Of a stretch of DNA of 56,644 nucleotides, positions 1 to 8,007 are shown in pieces. A model generated the notes under the pieces. It made no database searches, had not been told where the DNA came from, and worked only from the letters and a program-made list of their open reading frames with translations. The stretch covers positions 1-56,644 of the forward strand of contig DFBX01000112.1 of assembly GCA_002366795.1 (NCBI GenBank), written 5' to 3'. Origin of the DNA: Rhodobacteraceae bacterium UBA3069 (GTDB lineage Bacteria > Pseudomonadota > Alphaproteobacteria > Rhodobacterales > Rhodobacteraceae). Position 1 is the stretch's first letter. Each line of letters begins with the position of its first letter. The position numbers and the translations under genes are program-made.

Positions 1-795
1 GTTTTCGAGGGGTAGGGGTATAACATAAAAACACGCATGGCGCGAGGGTCGCGGCGGGTGGGTTCTGCCTTCCGCTTCCCCAAGGGCAGGATGCAGCGCA
101 ATTTTGCCTCAATCAAGGTTAAGAAGCGTTTGATTCGCAAAATGTTAACCCTGAGCCTGTTGTCACCGCGCTTGGCAATCGCACTGAATCCGGGGGATTG
201 GTTCCGGTCCTTGAACATAATGCCTTCAATTCTGGCAAAAACCGCACATTTGGCGCGGCATGGTTATCGTTTCAAAACGCGCGACAAAATGTGCAATGAT
301 TCTACCCGTTACTGTAGATAACTCCTTGAGAATACTTCCATAACGCGAAGTTTGGCCGGATTTGCCCCGGATATTTCGGAAAATATTTCCATTTAAGAAA
401 CAGTTTTTTTGCCAAACGCCCAGCAAACAGGGCAATTAACCAAGATTGGGGCATTTTTTTGAAAAGTTCCCCTTTGTGCCGCGCGTCGTCTCACGTAATT
501 TGACCATGCCCAACTGGGGGGTAAAAGTCTGCTGGCCACGGGGGCGGCCACTGAACTGAGCTGCGTTCTGCATGGGCGTGGAATGGTGTCGCGTAAGGTC
601 CGTTCCGGTCCGGTCGCGGATGGGATTACTGTGTGCGCCGTTTACCGGCCCCTTTCCTGCCATCTCCATGTTTGATTGTCCTGACTCCGCTCGTTTCGGA
701 AAATTGGTCGCGCCCGGCCTGTGCTGGCTCGCATCATACATAACGATATTGTCGGGTTATGCCCCGCGCTGGATGGTAATAGAGGGTCGATAAAG
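1..795. other. Intergenic region upstream of the first RTX gene; no supported gene
   Basis: No open frame here has convincing codon usage or a recognisable product. Base composition is more AT-rich than the flanking genes, especially around positions 330-480, as expected for a long regulatory or untranslated region. A frame from 572 to 793 ends with TAA only two bases before the ATG of the RTX gene at 796. Its last segment could be a six-residue ORF (773-793, MVIEGR). I see no convincing -35/-10 pair and no terminator. Confidence 0.5.
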
Positions 796-3700
796 ATGGC
801 GAATAAGATTTTGGACTGGAGCCTGTTCGGAAGCTACGGCACGGGCGTTCACAGCGGCATGTCTGTGGATACCGGCGGGATCGCGGTTTCGGTGGATTTC
901 AACGCGCAGGACTATGGGGCCACGGCCACCACGGACAGCGAAGCGCAATACGCGGCATCTGGTGAAACCTTCGACAGCTCCTCGCTCAAGCTTTACGGGC
1001 AGGGCGGCGAAGGCGGCGTCGATAACACCTCGACCACCACGCTGAACTTCTCGTCCACCAACACCCTTTATGACGATGAAGTGTCCAACGTATCGTTCCG
1101 CATCAACGACCTGGATGTCGGCACCTACAGCGACAACCATCAGGACATCGTGACCATCCGCGCCTATGACGCGGACGGCAATCTTGTGCCCGCGACCCTC
1201 AGCACCACCGGCGGCGCAACGATTTCCGGCTCGACCGCCTATGCGCATGACGTGGACAACGGCACCATCCAGGCCGACGACGCGACAGGTTCGATCCTCG
1301 TGGAGATCGCCGGCCCCGTGGCCAAGATCGAAATCGATTATGACAATGGCGATTGCACCGACCAGGCCATCTGGGTCACGGATGTGCATTTCGAAACCAT
1401 CTCGGTCGATCTGCGTGACGGGTATGTCGAAGGCACCGACAGCGGTGACGATATCGACGTGGCCTACACGGGCGACCCCGATGGCGACAAGATCGACAAT
1501 GGTGACGCGATCCTTGCCGGCGAAGCGGCACAAGACGATATCGTGCTGGCCTATGACGGCGATGACACCGTGACCGCAGGGGCGGGCGACGATGATGTCT
1601 ATGCCGGCGCCGGCAACGATTCCGTCGATGGCGGCACCGGCAATGACATCCTGCTGGGCGACCAGAACATCGAAGGTGCAGGCACCGGCGGCACCGCGCC
1701 CACCGGCGAATACGTGCGGGAAACCTTTGAATGGGATCAAGCGCCCGACACCAACGGCCCCGGCACGATCGAGGGTGGCGACCCGCTGGCCGGGTTCACT
1801 CAGAACACCGGCAATGTCGATGTGACCTTCGGTATCGTATCGACCCATGAAACGCCGGAAACCGAATTTGCTGACAACCAGCAAAAGGTGCATTCCATCG
1901 ACACCGGGACCGAAACCATCAATGCCTACAGTTCGCTGGCATCTGAGCTGAATTCCAACAACGAATCCGCGACCTACAGCTGGGATTTCTCGAACCCGGT
2001 CGAAAACCTTGAATTCCGTATCAACGACATCGACAACGATTCCAAGGTGACGATCAAGGCCTATGACGCGGATGGCAACCTGATCAACCTGGACGGGGCC
2101 GAAGGCTCCTGCCTGGTCGAAACTGAGGTGAACCACGTCTACACCGTCGAGCCGAAATACGACAACCAGAACGCCTATGACACATCGCCGGAATATTCCG
2201 ATCTGATTTCGGTCGTAGGCCCGGTTGCGCGGCTTGAGATCACCCATGAACAGAACGGCTATGACAGTTCTGCGATCAACATAACCGACATGTATTTCGA
2301 CGCGCCCGTCATGGGCGATGTCCCAGCCGATTGCAACGCGGGCAACGACACGCTGAACGGCGAAGAGGGCGACGACCTGATCGCCGGGCAGGGCGGTGCC
2401 GACAGCCTGACCGGCGGCGACGGCAACGACACCATCTACGGTGGCTCGATCGATACGGGCGTGACCACCGCCAACCTGATCGTCAACGGCTCGTTCGAGG
2501 ACACCACGGGCATGACCACCACCAGCTATGGCTATGTGGGTGACGGCGCGATCCCCGGCTGGACCGAGGACACCGGCGAAGAGATCGACGTGCATAACGA
2601 TGACCGCGGCGGGCTGGAACCGACCGACGGCGACAACTGGCTTGACCTGGCCGCCACCCCCGGCAATTCGACCGTGGGTCAGGACGTTCATGGCGCGATC
2701 GACGGCGAAACCTACACGTTGACCTTCGACACGGGCGATCTGTGCGACAGCAAGGATGGCACCATCTATGACAACCAGGTCCAGGTGATCTGGGGCGGCG
2801 AAGTTGTCGCCACCATCAACCCGGTTGATGGCGCGATGAGCAGCTATGAATTCACCGTCGTGGGCGGTGCCGGTGACGGATCTGACCGTCTGGAATTCGC
2901 TGGCCTTGGCTATGCCGACAACTACGGCGCCTCGATCGACAACGTGCAGCTGGTCGGCCCGACCGCCGCTGGCGAATGCGGCGAAGACACCGGCGACACC
3001 ATCGTCGGCGGCACCGGCGCTGACATGCTTTATGGCCAGCAGGGCGATGACCTGTTCACCGTTGGCAGCGTTGCCGAAGGCGCGGGGGATGTGGTCGTCG
3101 GCGGCAATGGCCCCGATGAAACCCTCGACAACGACGTGTTGGACCTGCGCGGCACCGGCCAAGTGACCATCGACGACAGCGCCGATTCCGCCGACCAAGG
3201 CGCAACCGCGGGCACCGTGACCTTTGCCGATGGCTCGGTCCTGACCTTCAGCCAGATCGAAACGATCCTGACCGACCCGCAGAACGAGGCGCCCACCGCC
3301 GTCGATGATGCCGTGACCGTGGAAGAGGACGGCTCGATCACCTTCAACCCGATTCTGAACGATGTCGATCCCGATGGCGATATGCTGTCCGTGGCCGGAT
3401 TCACCCAGCCCGACCATGGTACGCTGGCCCAGAACCCCGATGGCACGTTCACCTATACGCCGGACCCCGATTACAACGGGATCGACAGCTTCACCTACAC
3501 GGTCACGGACCCTTCGGGCGAAACCTCGACCGCGACGGTGAACCTGACCGTGACCCCGTTGAATGACGCGCCGGTGGCGAATGACGATGCGGACATGACG
3601 CCCTACAACACGGCTGTCACTATCCCCGTGCTGGCAAATGACACCGACGTGGACGGCGATACGCTGACCGTGACCGCCGCGACCAGCCCCGATGGCTCCG

Positions 3701-6375
3701 TGGACATCAACCCCGGTGGCACCATCACCTTTACCCCGGCCGACGGGTTCGAGGGCACGGCGACGATCAACTACACCATCACCGATAGCAACGGCGGGTT
3801 CGATGATGCGGTTGTTACAGTCACCGTCGAGGAGAGCCCCCTGGACGGGATCGTCGAGGGCACCACGGGCAATGACGTGATCGACGTGGCCTATACGGGC
3901 GATCCCGAAGGCGACATGGTAGACAATGACGATGCGCTACTTCCAGGTGAAGTGGGCGAGGATGACATCATCGAAGCCTATGAAGGCAACGACTATGTCG
4001 ATGCTGGCCTGGGCAATGACGAGATCGACGCAGGTTCGGGCGACGATACTGTTTATGGCCGCGAAGGCGACGACATTGTCGAAGCGGGCGAGGGCAATGA
4101 CTCGGTCCGTGGGAACGAAGGCAGCGACACCCTGTTGGGTGGCGACGGCATGGACACTCTGCGCGGCGGCGAAGATGACGACACCGTGGACGGTGGCATC
4201 GGCGATGACCTACTATATGGCGGCACCGGCGATGATTCGGTCGATGGCGGCGACGGGGCTGACGAGATCTTCGGCAACGAAGGCAACGATACGATCAATG
4301 GTGGCGAAGGCGATGATTACATCAACTCGCGCGCGGGTGAGGCGATCAACGACTACGAAACCTTCGTGGGCTTCCCGGTTGACGGGAGCCCCGATGACGA
4401 CCGTGACCTTGTCGATGGCGGTGCCGGCAACGACACCATCCTGACCGGCGACGATGCCGATACCATTTACGGTGGCATTGGCGACGACAGCATCGACAGC
4501 GGCATCGACGCCGACGAGGTGTATGGCGGTGCAGGCCAAGACTATATCGATGCCAACCTTGGGTCCGACTACGTGGATGGCGGTGACGGCGACGACACCA
4601 TCATCGCGGGCATCGACGCCTTCAGCGATTACGTGGGTGACGATCCCAACCTGCCGAATGGTCTGCTGATCGATCCGGCGACCGGCCTGCCGGCGCTGAG
4701 CGATCCGAACACCGAGGATGGCAAGGACACGGTCATTGGCGGCGCAGGCAACGATTACATCGTGACCGGCGACGACGCGGACAGCATCGAAGGCGGGGCC
4801 GACAACGACACCATCGATGCGGGCATCGACGATGACTATGTCGATGGCGGCACGGGGCACGACAGCATCATTGGCGGCCACGGGTCCGACACCATCTATG
4901 GCCAGGATGGCGACGACTGGATCAATGCGGGCGACAGCACCCTGCTATGGGGTCAGGAAGACGACAAAACCGATCCCGTCCCTGAAAACGGTCTGGACTA
5001 TGTCGATGGCGGTGCCGGTAACGACACCATCTTTGGCGAGGATGACGATGACACCCTGCTGGGCGGCACCGGCGATGACCTGATCGACGGCGGCCTGGAC
5101 GAGGACAGCATCGACGGTGGCGACGGTTTCGACACCCTTCTGGGTGGCGATGGCAAGGACACCATCAACGGTGGTCTGAGCAATGACTCCATCGACGGCG
5201 GTCGCAACGCGGATGAGCTGTATGGCGGCGACGGCAACGACACCCTGCTGGGCGGCAATGGCGAAGACACCCTGATGGGTGGCGCCGGAAACGACCTGCT
5301 GGATGGTGGCACCGGCGGTGACGTCATGGATGGCGGCATCGGTGACGATACCATCATCGGCTCGTCGGGCCGTGACACCATCGACGGTGGTGATGGCAAC
5401 GACTCGATCGTTTCGGGTCTGGGCGAAGACCTGGTCCACGGCGGCATGGGCGACGACACCATCGAAGTCGGTGCCGAGAACGACACCATCTACGGTGACG
5501 AAGGCAACGACCTGCTGACCGGCTTCAACGGCGTGGATGAAATCTATGGTGGCGATGACCGTGACACGATCATCGGCGGCACTGCGGGTGACAGCATCGA
5601 CGGCGGCGCCGGTGGTGACGACTTCGACACGCTGGACTTGCGCGGGTCTGCTCCTTCGGACGGGTCGTTGCAAGTCACCTTCACCGGGCCGGACAGCAAC
5701 GGCAACGGCTATGACGGTGTGGTCACCTACTACGACTCGGCCGGGAACGAGACGGGGTCTTTCGACTTCTCCGAAATCGAAGAGGTCATCCCCTGCTTCA
5801 CGCCGGGCACCACCATCGCCACGCCGAAAGGCGAACGTCTGGTCGAGGAACTGCAAGTGGGCGACCGGGTCATCACCCGCGACAACGGCTTGCAGGAAAT
5901 CCGCTGGATCGGTCAGAAAGGCCTGACCGGGGTTCAGTTGCAGCGCAATGCGCATCTGAAACCGATCCTGATCACGCGCGGTGCGCTTGGCAACGGCCTG
6001 CCAGAGCGTGACATGCTGGTGTCGCCGAACCACCGCGTGCTGGTGAACAACGAGAAGACGGCGCTTTATTTCGAAGAGCGCGAAGTCCTTGCTGCCGCCA
6101 AGCACCTGGTGGGTGCCGAAGGGATCCACGAAGTCGATGTGATGGGCACGACCTACATCCACTTCATGTTCGACCACCACGAGGTGGTTCTGTCGAACGG
6201 GTCCTGGACCGAAAGCTTCCAGCCGGGTGATTACACCCTGCAAGGCATCGGCAACGCGCAGCGCAACGAAATCTTCGAGCTTTTCCCAGAGCTTAAGGCC
6301 CAAGGTGGCGTTCAGGATTACCAATCCGCTCGCCGTGCGCTGAAGAAACACGAGGCAAAACTGCTTATCAAGTGA
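796..6375 (+). CDS. Giant RTX Ca-binding repeat protein with C-terminal Hint domain
   Basis: A predicted secreted acidic protein of 1859 aa. Domains in order (approximate residues): an N-terminal beta-rich module 1-203; an acidic Asp/Gly block 208-290 entering RTX nonapeptides (GGxGxDxLx); a second copy of the N-terminal module 304-507; RTX repeats 515-552; a DUF642-like segment starting NLIVNGSFED 560-722; two tandem cadherin/VCBS-like Ig domains 831-1015; a long RTX array 1030-1608; and a Hint_2 domain from Cys1667 (CFTPGTTIATP) to about 1815. RTX proteins usually leave the cell through type I secretion and fold on binding calcium; no ABC exporter or HlyD gene lies in this window. There is no N-terminal Sec signal, which fits that route. 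ATG 796 is preferred because MANKILDW begins the conserved module; its ribosome site is weak. Function is probably adhesive or surface-associated (inference). Confidence 0.9.
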   Translation: MANKILDWSLFGSYGTGVHSGMSVDTGGIAVSVDFNAQDYGATATTDSEAQYAASGETFDSSSLKLYGQGGEGGVDNTSTTTLNFSSTNTLYDDEVSNVSFRINDLDVGTYSDNHQDIVTIRAYDADGNLVPATLSTTGGATISGSTAYAHDVDNGTIQADDATGSILVEIAGPVAKIEIDYDNGDCTDQAIWVTDVHFETISVDLRDGYVEGTDSGDDIDVAYTGDPDGDKIDNGDAILAGEAAQDDIVLAYDGDDTVTAGAGDDDVYAGAGNDSVDGGTGNDILLGDQNIEGAGTGGTAPTGEYVRETFEWDQAPDTNGPGTIEGGDPLAGFTQNTGNVDVTFGIVSTHETPETEFADNQQKVHSIDTGTETINAYSSLASELNSNNESATYSWDFSNPVENLEFRINDIDNDSKVTIKAYDADGNLINLDGAEGSCLVETEVNHVYTVEPKYDNQNAYDTSPEYSDLISVVGPVARLEITHEQNGYDSSAINITDMYFDAPVMGDVPADCNAGNDTLNGEEGDDLIAGQGGADSLTGGDGNDTIYGGSIDTGVTTANLIVNGSFEDTTGMTTTSYGYVGDGAIPGWTEDTGEEIDVHNDDRGGLEPTDGDNWLDLAATPGNSTVGQDVHGAIDGETYTLTFDTGDLCDSKDGTIYDNQVQVIWGGEVVATINPVDGAMSSYEFTVVGGAGDGSDRLEFAGLGYADNYGASIDNVQLVGPTAAGECGEDTGDTIVGGTGADMLYGQQGDDLFTVGSVAEGAGDVVVGGNGPDETLDNDVLDLRGTGQVTIDDSADSADQGATAGTVTFADGSVLTFSQIETILTDPQNEAPTAVDDAVTVEEDGSITFNPILNDVDPDGDMLSVAGFTQPDHGTLAQNPDGTFTYTPDPDYNGIDSFTYTVTDPSGETSTATVNLTVTPLNDAPVANDDADMTPYNTAVTIPVLANDTDVDGDTLTVTAATSPDGSVDINPGGTITFTPADGFEGTATINYTITDSNGGFDDAVVTVTVEESPLDGIVEGTTGNDVIDVAYTGDPEGDMVDNDDALLPGEVGEDDIIEAYEGNDYVDAGLGNDEIDAGSGDDTVYGREGDDIVEAGEGNDSVRGNEGSDTLLGGDGMDTLRGGEDDDTVDGGIGDDLLYGGTGDDSVDGGDGADEIFGNEGNDTINGGEGDDYINSRAGEAINDYETFVGFPVDGSPDDDRDLVDGGAGNDTILTGDDADTIYGGIGDDSIDSGIDADEVYGGAGQDYIDANLGSDYVDGGDGDDTIIAGIDAFSDYVGDDPNLPNGLLIDPATGLPALSDPNTEDGKDTVIGGAGNDYIVTGDDADSIEGGADNDTIDAGIDDDYVDGGTGHDSIIGGHGSDTIYGQDGDDWINAGDSTLLWGQEDDKTDPVPENGLDYVDGGAGNDTIFGEDDDDTLLGGTGDDLIDGGLDEDSIDGGDGFDTLLGGDGKDTINGGLSNDSIDGGRNADELYGGDGNDTLLGGNGEDTLMGGAGNDLLDGGTGGDVMDGGIGDDTIIGSSGRDTIDGGDGNDSIVSGLGEDLVHGGMGDDTIEVGAENDTIYGDEGNDLLTGFNGVDEIYGGDDRDTIIGGTAGDSIDGGAGGDDFDTLDLRGSAPSDGSLQVTFTGPDSNGNGYDGVVTYYDSAGNETGSFDFSEIEEVIPCFTPGTTIATPKGERLVEELQVGDRVITRDNGLQEIRWIGQKGLTGVQLQRNAHLKPILITRGALGNGLPERDMLVSPNHRVLVNNEKTALYFEEREVLAAAKHLVGAEGIHEVDVMGTTYIHFMFDHHEVVLSNGSWTESFQPGDYTLQGIGNAQRNEIFELFPELKAQGGVQDYQSARRALKKHEAKLLIK

Positions 6376-7009
6376 TGCAGCATGTGTCGGACGGGTCGCT
6401 CCTGTCCGGCACGTTGACTGGAACGGGGGCTCCGGTCCGGATGGCTCCGGTCGTGTTTCATAGGCTTGGGCGTATGGGGCAGGGCCGGGGCCTTTTCCGT
6501 TTTTCAACACGAATCGCAGGATGATGCACGGGGCAAGACCTGCCTTATTGTTGTCTGATTCTACTGTTTCACGGCCAATTCGGGCGGGCGAGTCGGCGTG
6601 CTGATCGCCGCCAGCGTGGTCAAGCATGGTTAATATGGCGAGATTGTTTCGCTAAATGTGGCGATTGTGGCAGGGCGTGGCGGTCACATTGCTAGAATTG
6701 AGCAGAAACAATCGCGGCGGCATTGACCGCCGCTTGCGGGCCAATTCCGCGCCCCCCGCGACAATTGGAACGGCGCGCGAAACAAACCGCGGCAAAACGG
6801 TTTCCCGACCCCGCACAATCGCGATTTCCTTAAGGTTAACAAGGGGTTTTGGAATTCGATCCAACTCTCGTGGATATTGTCAGAAATGGGGCTGGTGCCT
6901 ATATTCATCCTGTCCGAAAGAGGAGGCGCCCCGCGGGGGCAGGGCGCTGCACCAATTCGGACCTGACGAGTGAAGACCAGTAAACCGAAGACGCGAAGAG
7001 AAACCCCCG
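6376..7009. other. Intergenic region between first RTX gene and stand-alone Hint gene
   Basis: This 634-bp stretch has the hairpin at 6384-6412, a GC-rich inverted repeat near 6480 (GGCCGGGGCC followed by TTTTCCGTTTTT), and an AT-richer segment around 6825-6900 that may carry the promoter of the next gene. The long minus-strand frames crossing it extend from the antisense of the RTX genes and are not supported. Confidence 0.4.
6384..6412 (+). terminator. Hairpin just after the first RTX gene, without a T-run
   Basis: Arms GTGTCGGACGGG and CCTGTCCGGCAC form a 12-bp stem with two G-T pairs around a TCGCT loop, 8 bases after the stop codon. No T-tract follows, so it may be a weak terminator or an mRNA 3'-end stabiliser. 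Confidence 0.4.
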
Positions 7010-7675
7010 ATGGCTTATTCCAATATCCACACCCTGTTCCCCGCCGCACCGGCCACCGACATCGACAGCGACGCGGCCTGTTTTTCGCAAGGCAGCATGA
7101 TCGCAACGCCCAAGGGCGAAGTCGCCGTGGATCAGCTGCAAACCGGCGACCGCGTTTTCACCCGTGACAATGGTATCCAGGCGCTTGTCTGGGTTGGGCG
7201 CGTCACTCTCTCTGCCGCCCAACTTGAAGCGCAACCGCAGCACCGTCCGGTGCTGATCCGGCAGGGTGCCCTTGGCAACGGAATGCCGCAGCGTGACATG
7301 GTTCTTTCGCCAAACCACCGGGTGCTTGTCACCTCGGGCGAAGCCGAAATGCTGTTTGACGAGCGTGAAGTCCTGGTGGCCGCCAAGCACCTTGTGGGCC
7401 GTCCGGGGATCGAACGTGTGACCCCTGAGAACGTGACCTATGTTCACATCATGTGCCAGCACCACGAGGTCGTCCTGTCCGATGGCGCATGGACCGAAAG
7501 CTTCCAGCCTGACGATGCCGCACTGGAAACCGTGGGTGCGCCGCAACAGGCCGAGATCATGGCCCTGTTCCCTGAATTGGCCGATGAGACGGGTGGTTTG
7601 GATTACCCCGCCACGCGCCGCGCCCTTGCCGCGAACGAGGCACGGTTGCTGGTGATCGACGGGGCGCTTGCCTGA
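7010..7675 (+). CDS. Stand-alone Hint_2 domain protein
   Basis: A 221-aa protein made almost entirely of a Hint (hedgehog/intein) domain. Only 23 residues precede the presumed nucleophile Cys24 (ACFSQGSMIATPKG). The block resembling intein block B reads LSPNHRVLV, and the C-terminal block HHEVVLSDGAWTESFQP matches the Hint ends of both flanking giant proteins. There are no RTX repeats and no signal peptide. Hint domains catalyse acyl rearrangement at the Cys, leading to cleavage or ligation. With no N-terminal cargo, this one may act in trans, be a decayed duplicate of the giants, or have lost its repeat region. It sits in the same orientation between two giants carrying the same domain, which suggests local duplication. 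ATG 7010 has an AAGAGAAA stretch upstream. Confidence 0.88.
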   Translation: MAYSNIHTLFPAAPATDIDSDAACFSQGSMIATPKGEVAVDQLQTGDRVFTRDNGIQALVWVGRVTLSAAQLEAQPQHRPVLIRQGALGNGMPQRDMVLSPNHRVLVTSGEAEMLFDEREVLVAAKHLVGRPGIERVTPENVTYVHIMCQHHEVVLSDGAWTESFQPDDAALETVGAPQQAEIMALFPELADETGGLDYPATRRALAANEARLLVIDGALA

Positions 7676-7713
7676 CGGAAGTGACCTAAAGTAACCAGTA
7701 TCGATTTCGCGCG

Positions 7714-7750
7714 AAGGGCCGGGGGGACATACCCGGCCCTTTCGTGTTTT
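7714..7750 (+). terminator. Rho-independent terminator after stand-alone Hint gene
   Basis: Perfect 10-bp arms AAGGGCCGGG (7714-7723) and CCCGGCCCTT (7732-7741) are followed by TCGTGTTTT. The hairpin lies about 40 bp past the stop codon. Confidence 0.7.
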
Positions 7751-7912
7751 CAATTAAAAACAAACACTTAAGTCGCGCCATAATTCGCCGCATTTAGTAT
7801 TAGTTTTTCCTTAATCGGGTCCAGCTCAGGCCTGATTGAGGCTGTCTTTTCGTCTGTGAAAAGGACCGGACGTGGGACCAACCCGTCCGGCACAGATGAG
7901 GCAAGACCAGTG

Positions 7913-8005
7913 ATGCAAGATCGCATGAACCGCCAGATCGGCGTTCCTGCGCCCGGCGCGATGTCGCTGGCGGCTGGACCTTGTTGTTGTAGCGGAGCAG
8001 TTTAA
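7913..8005 (+). CDS. Short upstream ORF with three consecutive Cys codons
   Basis: A 30-codon ORF ending GPCCCSGAV, with TAA only two bases before the ATG of the giant RTX gene at 8008. The Cys run is encoded TGT TGT TGT, an unusual choice in this GC-rich genome. An inverted repeat CCGGACG/CGTCCGG at 7866-7890 lies just upstream. Polycysteine upstream ORFs that sense cysteine supply are known in mycobacteria, and Cys-rich upstream ORFs sensing copper are known in proteobacteria. A similar role here is inference. The tight spacing would allow translational coupling or reinitiation into the RTX gene. No strong ribosome site is seen, so a chance ORF remains possible. Confidence 0.4.
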   Translation: MQDRMNRQIGVPAPGAMSLAAGPCCCSGAV

Positions 8006-8007
8006 CC

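Larger units (their letters stand above)
7676..8007. other. Intergenic region upstream of second giant RTX gene
   Basis: Contains the terminator at 7714-7750, an AT-rich stretch at 7745-7815 that probably holds the promoter, an inverted repeat at 7866-7890 and the Cys-run short ORF at 7913-8005. No clear -35/-10 pair was identified. Confidence 0.4.

Noticed and set aside
37..321. Short plus-strand frame at the window start
   Set aside because: No ribosome site, no recognisable product, composition of non-coding DNA.
757..3417. An 886-codon open frame on the minus strand opposite the first RTX gene (and similar ones at 4945-6627, 8002-9981 and 12373-13881)
   Set aside because: The strongly biased GAC/GGC codons of RTX repeats leave the opposite strand free of stops. 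The translations are low-complexity and match no family.
3880..5620. CRISPR-like or satellite repeats in the RTX array
   Set aside because: The periodicity follows the nine-residue protein repeat and stays in frame; spacers are not present.
7800..7814. CtrA-like site TTAG-N7-TTAA upstream of the second giant RTX gene
   Set aside because: One mismatch from consensus in an AT-rich stretch, and no second site nearby. Too likely by chance.
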